Below, in pieces: positions 17,287 through 26,107 of a DNA stretch of 47,633 nucleotides (the first letter of the stretch is position 1; each line of letters begins with the position of its first letter). The stretch spans positions 1-47,633 of the forward strand of contig NZ_PYJN01000008.1 of assembly GCF_003025035.1 (NCBI RefSeq). The letters run 5' to 3'. The translations under genes and the position numbers were made by a program. The DNA comes from Rhizobium sp. SEMIA4064 (GTDB lineage Bacteria > Pseudomonadota > Alphaproteobacteria > Rhizobiales > Rhizobiaceae). Under the pieces are notes generated by a model. The model saw only the letters and a program-made list of their open reading frames with translations, had not been told where the DNA came from and ran no database searches.

Positions 17287-18356
17287 GCGCGCTCGAGATC
17301 CAGAATATCCGCAAGACCTATGGTCAGGTCGAAACGCTGAAGGGCATCGATATCGCGCTTGAGAGCGGCGAATTCCTGGTGCTGCTCGGCTCTTCCGGCT
17401 GCGGCAAGTCCACGCTGCTGAACATCATCGCCGGTCTTGCCGAGGCGACCAGTGGCGATGTGCGGATAGGTGATCGCTCGGTTCTGGGCGTGCATCCCAA
17501 AGACCGCGACATTGCCATGGTGTTCCAATCCTATGCGCTCTATCCAAACTTGACGGTCCACCGCAACATCGGCTTCGGCCTTGAGATGCGCAAAGTGCCG
17601 ACGGCGGAGCGCGACAAGGCCGTGCGCGAGGCTGCGAGACTGCTTCAGATCGAAAATCTGCTGGATCGCAAGCCGAGCCAGCTTTCCGGCGGCCAACGGC
17701 AGCGCGTAGCGATCGGCCGCGCCCTTGTGCGGAAGCCGGAAGTCTTCCTTTTCGACGAGCCGCTTTCGAACCTCGATGCCAAACTGCGCATGGAAATGCG
17801 CACGGAGCTCAAGCGTCTTCATCAGATGCTGAAGACGACGGTCGTCTACGTCACCCACGATCAGATCGAGGCGATGACGCTCGCCACCCGGATCGCGGTC
17901 ATGCGGGACGGAAGGATCGAGCAGTTGGGCACGCCGGAGGAGATCTATAACAGTCCCGCAACGCTCTATGTGGCAACCTTCGTCGGCGTACCGCCGATGA
18001 ATCTCCTGAAGACCACGGTTCGCGCCGATGGGCTGCTATTGGAAGGCGCCGGCGCTCGGCTGCCGCTCCCCGAACGCTTCAAAGGGAAGGTCAAAGAAGG
18101 CCAGCATGTCATTCTCGGCATACGGCCTGAAGCACTGCGTCTGGAACAGGGCGCTCTATCCATCGAGGCAACGCCCGAAATCGCCGAATTGACCGGTCCC
18201 GAACTCGTGGTCTCCGCCATTGCCGGAGATCAGCGGCTGACCGCTTGCCTTGCTCCCCGCACGCCGATCAGCGCCGATCGGAAGATGACTCTGTTCTTCG
18301 ACGATGAAGCAATACATCTCTTTGACGCAGAAACCGGGCTTAGCTGCCTCCGTTAG
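17283..18356 (+). CDS. ABC sugar transporter ATP-binding protein (MalK/UgpC type)
   Basis: A 357-residue ATPase. Walker A is GSSGCGKST (36-44), the Q-loop follows in MVFQSYALYP, the signature is LSGGQRQRVAIGRAL (about 135-149), Walker B is VFLFDEPLSNLDA (about 156-168) and the H-loop is YVTHDQIEAM. A C-terminal regulatory domain (about 235-357) of TOBE/MOI type is present, as expected for CUT1 ATPases that serve six-helix permeases. Its start overlaps the kinase stop (ATGA). It ends six bases from the convergent oxygenase gene, with no clear terminator between. Confidence 0.93.
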   Translation: MSALEIQNIRKTYGQVETLKGIDIALESGEFLVLLGSSGCGKSTLLNIIAGLAEATSGDVRIGDRSVLGVHPKDRDIAMVFQSYALYPNLTVHRNIGFGLEMRKVPTAERDKAVREAARLLQIENLLDRKPSQLSGGQRQRVAIGRALVRKPEVFLFDEPLSNLDAKLRMEMRTELKRLHQMLKTTVVYVTHDQIEAMTLATRIAVMRDGRIEQLGTPEEIYNSPATLYVATFVGVPPMNLLKTTVRADGLLLEGAGARLPLPERFKGKVKEGQHVILGIRPEALRLEQGALSIEATPEIAELTGPELVVSAIAGDQRLTACLAPRTPISADRKMTLFFDDEAIHLFDAETGLSCLR

Positions 18357-18362
18357 GCTCGC

Positions 18363-19112
18363 TCATTTCGCATCGTGAAAGATGATGCCGACGGTATGGC
18401 GCATACCCGATCGAAGACGGCTGACGCCGTGCCTAAGGTTGACGCGATAGCTCCCCTTGGAGCCCTGGACTGGGCGATTGTGGACCGCAAAGGCGACAGC
18501 GTCCCCCTGGCGCAGCGGCACCACCTCGACGCGGCTTTGCATGCGCGGGCGCTGCTCCGTCAGAACAAACTCGCCGCCGGTGAAATCCTTGCCCGGTTCG
18601 GAAAGCAGGATTGCCACCTGCAGCGGGAATGCCAGGTCGCCATAGAGGTCCTGGTGCAGGCAATTGAAGTCGCCTGGGACGTATTGCAACAGCAGCGGCG
18701 TCGGCCGCGTCTGGCCTTGATCATGGCACTGCTTGAGAAAGGCCGCATGGTTTGCACGATAGCGCTGATCGATGCCCATGCGGATGTTCCAATCGTTGGC
18801 AACCTCGGCCAACCGCGGATAGAGCGCCGTGCGCAGACTGCCAAGCAGATCCGGCAGCGGATATTTGAAATAGCGGTATTCGCCTTTGCCGAACCCATGG
18901 CGCGCCATGTGAATATGGCTGCGGAAATGCTCTTCCTGCGGATAAAGGCCGGCGATTTCCCGGCACTCCTCAGGCGACAGCAGCTTCTCCATGACCGCGC
19001 AGCCGAACCCGCTCAGCTCCTCCGACAGCGTCTGCCAGTTATACCCAGCGACGCGCTCTTCTGCGGACAGGACTGAAGAGCCCGATGGACTAAGCTTCGA
19101 ATGGGCATTCAT
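18363..19112 (-). CDS. 2OG-Fe(II) oxygenase (COG3826-type)
   Basis: A 249-residue dioxygenase. The metal triad is His153 and Asp155 in NCLHQDLYGD with distal His228 in LRHGVSRL; Arg238 in SGMRHT is the probable 2-oxoglutarate salt bridge. FTGGEFVLTEQRPRMQS is the usual beta-strand after the core. AAGGAGGCTAGATC precedes the ATG. It lies downstream of ada and a Cys-motif gene on the same strand, so a role in the alkylation response is possible, but the protein is not AlkB and its substrate is unknown. Confidence 0.88.
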   Translation of the reverse strand: MNAHSKLSPSGSSVLSAEERVAGYNWQTLSEELSGFGCAVMEKLLSPEECREIAGLYPQEEHFRSHIHMARHGFGKGEYRYFKYPLPDLLGSLRTALYPRLAEVANDWNIRMGIDQRYRANHAAFLKQCHDQGQTRPTPLLLQYVPGDFNCLHQDLYGDLAFPLQVAILLSEPGKDFTGGEFVLTEQRPRMQSRVEVVPLRQGDAVAFAVHNRPVQGSKGSYRVNLRHGVSRLRSGMRHTVGIIFHDAK

Positions 19113-19228
19113 GATCTAGCCTCCTTATCGATGAGGGCGTTGCTGCGGGCGACAATAGGGCTGAAGCCATCCGTCCGCACTCCGGTCCTTGCTTTCAAAT
19201 CGGCAAGTCTCGGCTGGGAAAGACAATT

Positions 19229-19852
19229 TTACTTCCGAATCATGGGATGAAGGATCGGCCGATAGCCGGCGCGAAGGGCCATGAATGTGGAAGGTGGCGT
19301 CAACATGCCTTCGGCGTGGATGAGCTTTTGCGGCGGTTCATAGCCATGCTCGGTCCAACGAAAGGCGCGACCGGCGGCGATCGTACAAGCCGCACCGGAT
19401 GCCAGGATAACCGCACCATCCGGCAGCTCGGAGAGCGGTCCGGGAAGCGGATGTATCCGTTTGCGTCCGCGCTCCATGCGTTCACTATGGAGAACGGCGT
19501 CCATTGCACCGACCGAGGGTTCAGCTTGCCCTCTCGCGCCTGCCCATGCCGCGCGAAATGCCTTGGCGTCGTCCCGCCGGCAGAAGAAGCAGGGACGGTG
19601 ACCCGCGGCTAATGCCACCGCTTCGTCCAGAAAAAAGAGCTCGGTCCAGCTCCGGTTGGCCATGACATCGCGGCGCCGCCCCTTGTATTCGCGAGTGCAA
19701 ACCAGCCATGCCTTGCTCGACCAGCGCTTATTCAGCAGCGTTTTCGTCGCCGGATCGTGGATGATGCCGCGATTGCCTGTGAACAATCCTCGTTGCGAGA
19801 TCGCCACGATATCGCCGAAGGGTGTCACACGGTTCTGAAGGGGAGCACTCAT
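19229..19852 (-). CDS. Conserved-looking hypothetical protein with GHRPCFFCRR motif, ada-linked
   Basis: A 207-residue soluble protein with no signal peptide. The clearest feature is GHRPCFFCRRDDAKAFRAAW (84-103), whose CxxC plus His85 could bind a metal. The N-terminus contains a FGDIVAISQRGLFTGNRG strand-turn region and the middle HRP/RSWTELFFLDEAVALAAG. I recognise the pattern as a family found near ada in alphaproteobacteria but can name no function. It starts 72 bases after the ada stop and is followed by the oxygenase gene on the same strand, so all three could be one alkylation-inducible unit. Confidence 0.8.
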   Translation of the reverse strand: MSAPLQNRVTPFGDIVAISQRGLFTGNRGIIHDPATKTLLNKRWSSKAWLVCTREYKGRRRDVMANRSWTELFFLDEAVALAAGHRPCFFCRRDDAKAFRAAWAGARGQAEPSVGAMDAVLHSERMERGRKRIHPLPGPLSELPDGAVILASGAACTIAAGRAFRWTEHGYEPPQKLIHAEGMLTPPSTFMALRAGYRPILHPMIRK

Positions 19853-19924
19853 GTCAGCATATTGCCCCGCTCGGGCGGCATGCGCCAGATATACCGCGAG
19901 CCGAAAGCGTCGCTCATCCGGCTC

Positions 19925-21016
19925 TCAGCGAACTTGGGTCGCTTCGCGATCCAGCAGAACACGTTTTCGCTCCACGCCCCAGGCGTAGCCGGAAAGCGAA
20001 CCGTCGTTTCGCACCACCCGATGGCATGGAATTGCGACAGCCAGATTGTTGGCCGCGCATGCTCCGGCAACGGCGCGCACCGCCTTGGGCGAGCCGATCC
20101 GGCGGGCGATTTCCGCGTAGGAGACGGTCCGGCCCGCCGGGATTTCCCGCAGCGCCTGCCAAACCCGCTGCTGAAACGCCGTACCGCGAACGTCGAGCGG
20201 CAAATCGATCCCAAGACCTGGCGCCTCCACTAGGCCGACGACACGCGCCACAAGGGCCTCATAATCCCCATCGGCACCGATCAGGTTGGCATTGGGAAAA
20301 CGATCCTGAAGATCGCGCAGCAGCGCGTCGGGATCGCTGCCGAGGAGAATGGACGCCACGCCTTTCCTGCTCGACGCAACCAGGATCGCACCCAGCGACG
20401 ATTGACCGACCGCGAAACGGATATCTTCATCAGCACCTCCCGATCGATAGTGAGTCGGCGTCATTCCGAGCATATCGGTGGATTTCTCATAGAAACGCCC
20501 GCTCGAATTGAACCCGGCATCGTAGATCGCCTCGGTCACGCTGTTGCCGTTCGCAAGGCCTTCACGGACTTTTGCCGCGCGATGCGCCGAGGCATAGTCC
20601 TTGGGCGTCAGGCCGGTTGCCGATTTGAACAACCGATGGAAATGGCTGACGCTGCGTCCGGCCGCATCCGCGAGTTCGTGCAAAGACGGTTCCTCCTCGC
20701 TCTCTTCGATCAATCGGCAAATGCGCGCGATGATGGCTGCGTTCTCTCCGGCTGCGGAAAGACTATCCGGCTTGCATCGCTTGCAGGCGCGAAAGCCCGT
20801 TGCTTTGGCGGCTTCGAGCGAATCATGCAGTTGCACATTCTTGGGGTTTGCAGTTCGCGAAGGGCAGGAGGGTCGGCAATAGACGCCAGTCGTTGCCACC
20901 GAATACCAGAGATAGCCGTCAGCGGTCCGGTCTCGGGCGACGATCCGCGCCCAACGCGGATCGTCGGCCACCGCCGTTTGTGTAAACATCATCCGGTTTC
21001 TGGGCATCACGGTCAT
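19925..21016 (-). CDS. ada: Ada: methylphosphotriester/O6-methylguanine-DNA methyltransferase and transcriptional activator
   Basis: A 363-residue protein with all Ada modules. N-terminal zinc module: Cys47 and Cys51 in VYCRPSC, Cys78 and Cys81 in ACKRC; Cys47 corresponds to methyl-accepting Cys38 of E. coli Ada. AraC-type DNA-binding domain at about 92-180 (LADAAGRSVSHFHRLF). C-terminal O6-alkylguanine methyltransferase with active-site Cys331 in IPCHRVV. It repairs methylated DNA suicidally and, once methylated on the N-terminal Cys, activates its own regulon. The ATG at 21016 is chosen because AGGGACGAG lies just upstream; a longer frame back to 21109 lacks support. Downstream genes on the same strand may be part of its regulon. 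Confidence 0.95.
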   Translation of the reverse strand: MTVMPRNRMMFTQTAVADDPRWARIVARDRTADGYLWYSVATTGVYCRPSCPSRTANPKNVQLHDSLEAAKATGFRACKRCKPDSLSAAGENAAIIARICRLIEESEEEPSLHELADAAGRSVSHFHRLFKSATGLTPKDYASAHRAAKVREGLANGNSVTEAIYDAGFNSSGRFYEKSTDMLGMTPTHYRSGGADEDIRFAVGQSSLGAILVASSRKGVASILLGSDPDALLRDLQDRFPNANLIGADGDYEALVARVVGLVEAPGLGIDLPLDVRGTAFQQRVWQALREIPAGRTVSYAEIARRIGSPKAVRAVAGACAANNLAVAIPCHRVVRNDGSLSGYAWGVERKRVLLDREATQVR

Positions 21017-21148
21017 ATCACTCGTCCCTGTGTGTTCCGGCGTAAGTCCATCATTCTTGGCAGCGAAAGAGCCGCACAGCCACCCGATTCCTACGTGACC
21101 GGAGATCATCAGGAGGTCGCCGCCCGGATGATGGGCGGCGACCCTGCA

Positions 21149-21598
21149 TCAGGCGGCCTTGATAAGGCCGAGCTGCGTGAGGGCCGTCACACCGTCGTCA
21201 AGGCCGATTTCCTCGGCGATCCTGCCATTCTCTATGCGCAGGATGGTGGTACCGGTGAAGTGCATCTTGCGACCGGTCGCAGCCGGCAGCGATCCGACCA
21301 GAAAGTCGGCAAAGGCCGGGCCGGTATGCGTGCCGCCGCCTTCCCATTGGCCGACGACATAGTCGCCTTCGGCAATGAGATCGGCGGTGCCCCAGAAATT
21401 CAGGTCCGGGAATGCCGTGCGGAAGTCGGTCATGAAAGCCTTGATGTCATCATGGCCGCGACGCGGCTCGTGCAGCGAGTATTTCAACAGCATGTCTGGC
21501 GCTGCGAGATCGGAAACGACAGATAGGTCGCAGGTCTCACCCCAGAATTCGCTGAACCAGCGCGCGACGATGGCCTTGTTGTCTTCTTCTTTGCTCAT
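21149..21598 (-). CDS. SnoaL-like ester cyclase family protein
   Basis: A 149-residue NTF2-fold protein: N-terminal helices (NKAIVARWFSEFWG), FRTAFPDLNFWGTADLIAEGD, VGQWEGGGTHTG and a last strand TTILRIENGRIAEEIGLDD. This is the SnoaL polyketide-cyclase-like group, whose members in rhizobia are mostly uncharacterised hydrolases or binding proteins. The ATG at 21598 has AAGGAAA in front; an upstream in-frame ATG at 21634 is less likely. It precedes ada on the same strand by 132 bases and may be separately transcribed. Confidence 0.85.
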   Translation of the reverse strand: MSKEEDNKAIVARWFSEFWGETCDLSVVSDLAAPDMLLKYSLHEPRRGHDDIKAFMTDFRTAFPDLNFWGTADLIAEGDYVVGQWEGGGTHTGPAFADFLVGSLPAATGRKMHFTGTTILRIENGRIAEEIGLDDGVTALTQLGLIKAA

Positions 21599-21856
21599 GT
21601 GGATTTCCTTTTTGACGTATCCAACGGGGATCATCGATTTCGATCGACGACCTGAGCAAAGGGATAGGCTGATCCGGCGGGGTCAAAACTCCGGTTCTTA
21701 CCGTGCAATCAAATCCGTCCGGCGAACGAAGGCTTTCGCACCACGAATGATGACAGATGGCGCATAAAAGGAGATGCTTAAGTTTGAAAGCAAGAAACGG
21801 GGTGCCGGCCGACTGGATTGATGGGAAAGTTCGCCGGCTACAGAGGGAGAACGTAG

Positions 21857-22165
21857 ATGAAAGCTCAAATCATAGTGCTTGCCGCGTTCGCGGTCTTCGC
21901 CGCCTCTCCGGTAGCCGCAATCCAGCGGCTGCAGACGGCCACGAGGTCGTGCGCCGAAGTCCAATCCTTCGTTCAGGCAAACCGCGCGGTCATCCTGCAA
22001 TATCCGTCAACCCGGGGCTCCGGTGGCCTGCTCTATGATCGCGCCGTCGCCAATTCCGATGTCTGCCTCGGCAACGGCTTCGGTGAACGAAGCTCGGTGC
22101 CGTCGAAGGACAAGCGCAATTGCCCAATCTGGATCTGCGCCCCCAGCACCGATCTGCGCCCGTGA
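21857..22165 (+). CDS. Small secreted hypothetical protein with four cysteines
   Basis: A 102-residue protein with a Sec signal peptide (1-21, MKAQIIVLAAFAVFAASPVA then AI). The mature 81 residues carry Cys32, Cys70, Cys89 and Cys94, enough for two disulfides, and the motif RSCAEVQSFVQANRAVILQY. AGAGGGAGAACGTAG precedes the ATG. It is the only plus-strand gene between the ada group and the racemase operon. The pattern recalls small periplasmic proteins common in Rhizobium, for which I know no function. Confidence 0.75.
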   Translation: MKAQIIVLAAFAVFAASPVAAIQRLQTATRSCAEVQSFVQANRAVILQYPSTRGSGGLLYDRAVANSDVCLGNGFGERSSVPSKDKRNCPIWICAPSTDLRP

Positions 22166-22230
22166 CCGGTTGAAAATAGCGCTGACTTTTGATCGACGCC
22201 GTGCCGCGCAAGCCGGCCGAGACTGCAGGC

Positions 22231-22962
22231 TCACACCGGTGCGAAATCGCTCATCGCGCCGATGAAGGGCTTGGGCAGCGGTGAGGCATAGGAGCCGCGC
22301 TTGCTGGTGGAAAGGCCGAGCGACACCAGTGCTTCCGCCTGTTTGACCGCCGCCGCGACGCCGTCGATCACCGGCACGCCGTAGATCGCCTGTAACTCGC
22401 GCGCAAGATCAGTCATGCCGGCGCAGCCGAGCACGATCGCCTCCGCCCCGTCCTCGTCGAGCGCCCGTTCGATTTCCGCCCGTAACTTGCCGATTGCGCC
22501 AGAGACGGCATCCTCGAGTTCCAGCACGGCGATATCGGAAGCGCGCACTTTCGCCCGCCCACCCATGCCGTAACGCTGAACGAGATTGTCGATCAGGATG
22601 CGCGAACGCTCCAGCGTCGTCACGACCGTGAAGCGCTGGGCGAGAAAGCCGGCGGTCGCGACGGCGGATTCGCAAAGCCCCAGAATGGGGACATCCGAAA
22701 ACGCTCGCGCGGCTTCAAGCCCGGTATCATCGAAACAGGCGATGATCGCCGCATCGTAGCCCATTATCCGGCGTTCCCTCAGTTCGCTCAGCAGGCCGGG
22801 AACGGCAAGCGCACCGTCATAATATCCCTCGATGGAGGCTGGACCCATCCGTGACGTGGCGGCGATAATTTCCGTCCCGGACGCAGCAACAGCCCGGGCG
22901 GCAATCGCAGCCTTCTCGGTCATCGACGCGCTAGTGTTCGGATTGATAAGCAATAAACGCAT
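22231..22962 (-). CDS. Aspartate/glutamate/hydantoin racemase family protein
   Basis: A 243-residue racemase-fold protein starting MRLLLINPNTSASMTE, characteristic of hydantoin racemase and Asp/Glu racemases. The two catalytic cysteines are Cys76 in IIACFDDTG and Cys180 in VLGCAGMTDL. The C-terminal tail ends KPFIGAMSDFAPV. It is the last gene of the ABC transporter operon and starts 4 bases before the permease stop region, so it very probably acts on the imported compound, for example a hydantoin, a D-amino acid or a related ureide. Substrate is not readable from sequence. Confidence 0.88.
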   Translation of the reverse strand: MRLLLINPNTSASMTEKAAIAARAVAASGTEIIAATSRMGPASIEGYYDGALAVPGLLSELRERRIMGYDAAIIACFDDTGLEAARAFSDVPILGLCESAVATAGFLAQRFTVVTTLERSRILIDNLVQRYGMGGRAKVRASDIAVLELEDAVSGAIGKLRAEIERALDEDGAEAIVLGCAGMTDLARELQAIYGVPVIDGVAAAVKQAEALVSLGLSTSKRGSYASPLPKPFIGAMSDFAPV

Positions 22963-22966
22963 GATG

Positions 22967-23788
22967 TCAGCTTTTCTTGGCCTGCCGGCGGCCGAGCATG
23001 GTCATGATGCCGAGCGCCACGAGAATGATGGTGAAGGAAAAGAGAGTGGTCACCGTTCCCAACGCATAAAGCACAGGCGTGGTGACGTTGGTGGTCATGC
23101 CGTAGATTTCGAGCGGCAAGGTGTTGTAGGTGCCCGATGTCATCAACGTGCGCGCAAACTCGTCATAGGACAGCGTGAAGCCGAATAGGCCGACGCCGAT
23201 CAGGCTCGGTGCGATCATCGGCAGCACGACATGGCGGAAGGTCTGCCACGAAGTTGCCCCGAGATCGCGCGCGGCCTCCTCGTAAGCCGGCGAAAAACGG
23301 TTGAAAACGGCAAACATGATCAGCACGCCGAAAGGCAGCGTCCAGGTCAGATGCGCGCCGAAGGCCGAGGAATACCAGGCCGGCGCAAGACCGCCCTGCT
23401 GGAAGACGACGCCGATGCCGAGAGAGATGATGATAGACGGAACCACCAGACTGGCGACCGTCGCGTAGAACAGCAACGATGCTCCGCGGAAGCGGCGGCG
23501 AAAGGCCAGGCCGGCCAGCAACGACACGACGACCGTGACGACCATCACCATCAACCCCAGCATGAACGATCGGCGGAACGAGGCGCCGAAATCGCCGACC
23601 GCCTGCTTCTCAAACAGGTTTGCGAACCAATGCAGCGAGACGCCGTTCAACGGAAAGGTCAGGCCGCCATCCGGTCCCTGGAAGGAAAGGATGAGGATCG
23701 CCGAAAGCGGACCGTAGAGAAACAGCACGAAGACAATGAAAAAGATGGCAAGGACGTAGAATTCCAGGCTGCGTTTTTCGCGGTTCAT
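22967..23788 (-). CDS. ABC transporter permease (PotC-type)
   Basis: A 273-residue inner-membrane protein with about six helices. The N-terminus (MNREKRSLEFYVLAIFFIVF) leads into the first helix and the EAA loop reads EEAARDLGATSWQTFRHVVL at about 169-188. Spermidine/putrescine-type permeases have this form. GGAGCTTTGAG before the ATG lies in the end of the previous gene, with one base between the two genes, so they are coupled. Confidence 0.92.
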   Translation of the reverse strand: MNREKRSLEFYVLAIFFIVFVLFLYGPLSAILILSFQGPDGGLTFPLNGVSLHWFANLFEKQAVGDFGASFRRSFMLGLMVMVVTVVVSLLAGLAFRRRFRGASLLFYATVASLVVPSIIISLGIGVVFQQGGLAPAWYSSAFGAHLTWTLPFGVLIMFAVFNRFSPAYEEAARDLGATSWQTFRHVVLPMIAPSLIGVGLFGFTLSYDEFARTLMTSGTYNTLPLEIYGMTTNVTTPVLYALGTVTTLFSFTIILVALGIMTMLGRRQAKKS

Positions 23789-23789
23789 C

Positions 23790-24707
23790 TCAAAGCTCCT
23801 TGCGGATATCGACGATCCGCAGGATGGCGGAAACCATCAGCAGGACGAGGATCAGCAGCACCACCGCATTGGCCGCCGCCGCCGGATATTGCAGCAGCGA
23901 CATCTGGTTTTTCATCATCAGCGCGATGGAGGCGCTCTGGCCGCCGGACATGACCTGCACGGTCGAAAAATCCGCCATGACCAGCGTGACGACGAAGATC
24001 GTGCCGATCGCCATGCCGGGCTTGGCAAGCGGGATCACCACGTTCCAAAGGACCTGCCAGCCGCTGGCGCCGGCATCGCGGGCGGCTTCGAACAGCGAGC
24101 GGTCGATGCGCATCAGCGTGTTGAAGATCGGCGTCACCATGAACAGCGTATAGAGATGCACCATGGCGAGCACGACGGCAAAATCGGAATAGAGCAGCCA
24201 TTCGATCGGCTTCGGGATGAGCCCCATCTGGATCAGGGTGGAATTGACGAGCCCGTTGCGCCCGAGCACCGGGATCCAGGAGATCATGCGGATGATGTTC
24301 GACGTCATGAACGGCACGGTGCAGACGAGGAAGAGGATCATCTGCGTCGACGTGCGGCGGATATGGAAGGCGAGGAAATAGGCGACCCAGAAGCCAATCA
24401 CCAGCGTCAATGCCCAGACGATGGCGGTAAATTTCAGCGTGTTGAGATAGGTCTTCCAGGTGACCCACGAACCCAGCGTGTCGGTGTAATTCGTGGTTAG
24501 GAAGGCGGGATAGAGACCGGCGAAATCATAATCCCAAAAACTGACGACGCCGATCATTGCAATCGGCAGCAGAAAGAAGAAGCCCAGGATCAGAAACAGC
24601 GGCGCCGCCTGCAGATAGGAGACGAACCGCAGCGGCACGCCAAAACCACGTCCGCCACCCGCTTTTTGCGCTGCCTGGTCCGTCTCTGAGGAAGCGATCG
24701 TCGCCAT
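23790..24707 (-). CDS. ABC transporter permease (PotB-type)
   Basis: A 305-residue protein with six predicted helices after a 28-residue cytoplasmic tail. The EAA loop reads EAARDAGASGWQVLWNVVIP at about 207-226. GGAGAAACCGGAAC lies before the ATG. It is preceded by a stem-loop at 24733-24756 and the binding-protein gene, and followed by the PotC-type permease. Confidence 0.92.
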   Translation of the reverse strand: MATIASSETDQAAQKAGGGRGFGVPLRFVSYLQAAPLFLILGFFFLLPIAMIGVVSFWDYDFAGLYPAFLTTNYTDTLGSWVTWKTYLNTLKFTAIVWALTLVIGFWVAYFLAFHIRRTSTQMILFLVCTVPFMTSNIIRMISWIPVLGRNGLVNSTLIQMGLIPKPIEWLLYSDFAVVLAMVHLYTLFMVTPIFNTLMRIDRSLFEAARDAGASGWQVLWNVVIPLAKPGMAIGTIFVVTLVMADFSTVQVMSGGQSASIALMMKNQMSLLQYPAAAANAVVLLILVLLMVSAILRIVDIRKEL

Positions 24708-24732
24708 GTTCCGGTTTCTCCGTTTGCGGCTT

Positions 24733-24756
24733 CCTCCCCCCGCTTACGGGGAGAGG
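24733..24756 (-). other. Intercistronic stem-loop between binding-protein and permease genes
   Basis: On the minus strand CTCCCCG (24754-24748 side) and CGGGG(GG)AG flank a TAAG loop, giving a GC-rich stem with a two-base bulge. No T-run follows. It probably shields the upstream ABC ATPase/binding-protein mRNA, giving more binding protein than permease. Confidence 0.6.
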
Positions 24757-24779
24757 ATTTGATTTGAGGGCGATGCTGC

Positions 24780-26078
24780 TTAGGCGGCGATGAACTCGTT
24801 CCAGCGGCGAACCATGTAGCGGTCTTCGTCCATCACCGAGTTCCAGCAGGCGACCGCGCCCATGCGGGCTTCGAACGAGCCGCCATCGCGAACGGCGCCG
24901 GCCTTCTCCATGACCTTGCCTTCCGGAGACAGGATATCGCCCTGCGCCGGCTTGCCCTCGATCCAGTAGCCCCATTCGTCGGCCGACATGAATTGCTTGG
25001 CCGTTTCCATGCAGGCGGAATAGTAGCCCTGGCGGTTGAGATAGCCGCCGACCCAGCCGGACGTGTACCAGTTGATATAGTCATAGGCAGCGTCGAGCTG
25101 CGCGCCCTTCAAATGCGAGGCGAGGCCAAGGCCGCCACCCCAGGCGCGATAACCTTCTTTGAGCGGCTGGAAGGTGCAGGCAATGCCCTTGGAACGAACG
25201 GCAGCAACGGCCGGCGACCACATGGACTGGATGACGACTTCGCCGGACGCCATCAGGTTGACGCTTTCGTCGAAGGACTTCCAGAAGGCGCGGAACTGGC
25301 CGTCACCCTTGGTCTTGATCAGGAAGTCGATCGTCTTGTCGATCTCGGCCTTCGTCATGTTGCCCTTGTCGGCATATTTGATCTTGCCGGCAGCTTCCAT
25401 GATCATCGCGGCATCCATGATACCGATCGACGGGATATTGAGGATCGCGGTCTTGCCCTTGAAGGCCGGATCGAGAATGTCGGCCCAGCTCGTGATCGGG
25501 CGGCCGGTCAAGTCCGGACGGATACCCAACGTGTCGGCGTTGTAGATGGTCGGAACCATCGTCATCCACTGCGTCGGCTCCTTGGCGAATTTCTTGGAGC
25601 CCTGCGCTTCGACGAAGCCGACCGTGTGCGGCGCCGTGCCCTGGGCGATGACGCTGTCCGACTTCAGCTTGCCGTTGATGAACAGCGGCACGATCTTGTC
25701 GAAATATTTGAGCTTCTTGACGTCCATCGGCTGCATGACGCCGGTCGGGAAGACCTTCTTGGCGATCCAGTATTCGATGTCGGCAATGTCATAGCTGTCC
25801 GGCTGGGTAACCGCGCGCTGGGCGGCGGCATCGGAATCGGTCGCCGTCATCTCCAGCGTAATGCCGAGATCGGCCTTGCACTTCTCAGCGATCGCATTGA
25901 TGTTCGAAACGCCGGTGCCGAACTGGCGAAGCGTGATGTTGGATTGCGCCCAGATGGTCGGAAAGCCGGTGATGAGGCCGGAGCCGGCGATCGCGCCGGC
26001 GGCGGCAGCGCCGGTCTTCAATAGCGAGCGGCGGGAGATTCCCTTTACCGCCTTGGTCGTCTTCGTTTCAGTCGTCAT
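24780..26078 (-). CDS. Tat-exported ABC transporter substrate-binding protein (polyamine/PotD-like)
   Basis: A 432-residue protein. Its N-terminus carries a twin-arginine signal, SRRSLLK at 15-21, followed by a small hydrophobic core (AAAAGAIAGSGLITGF) and cleavage near AQS. The mature protein is a family 1/PotD-type bacterial extracellular binding protein with WEA-like segments (MTMVPTIYNADTLG, ASGEVVIQSMWSPAVAAVRSKG). ATG at 26078 with AAGGGGAA just before is preferred to the longer frame. Tat export indicates folding before transport. It follows the ATPase gene by 29 bases. Confidence 0.9.
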   Translation of the reverse strand: MTTETKTTKAVKGISRRSLLKTGAAAAGAIAGSGLITGFPTIWAQSNITLRQFGTGVSNINAIAEKCKADLGITLEMTATDSDAAAQRAVTQPDSYDIADIEYWIAKKVFPTGVMQPMDVKKLKYFDKIVPLFINGKLKSDSVIAQGTAPHTVGFVEAQGSKKFAKEPTQWMTMVPTIYNADTLGIRPDLTGRPITSWADILDPAFKGKTAILNIPSIGIMDAAMIMEAAGKIKYADKGNMTKAEIDKTIDFLIKTKGDGQFRAFWKSFDESVNLMASGEVVIQSMWSPAVAAVRSKGIACTFQPLKEGYRAWGGGLGLASHLKGAQLDAAYDYINWYTSGWVGGYLNRQGYYSACMETAKQFMSADEWGYWIEGKPAQGDILSPEGKVMEKAGAVRDGGSFEARMGAVACWNSVMDEDRYMVRRWNEFIAA

Positions 26079-26107
26079 GTCAGTTCCCCTTGTGTGATGC
26101 TTGAAAT

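Noticed and set aside
24993..26024. 343-residue plus-strand frame opposite the Tat-exported binding protein
   Set aside because: The minus-strand product has a clear signal peptide and family match; this is its shadow.
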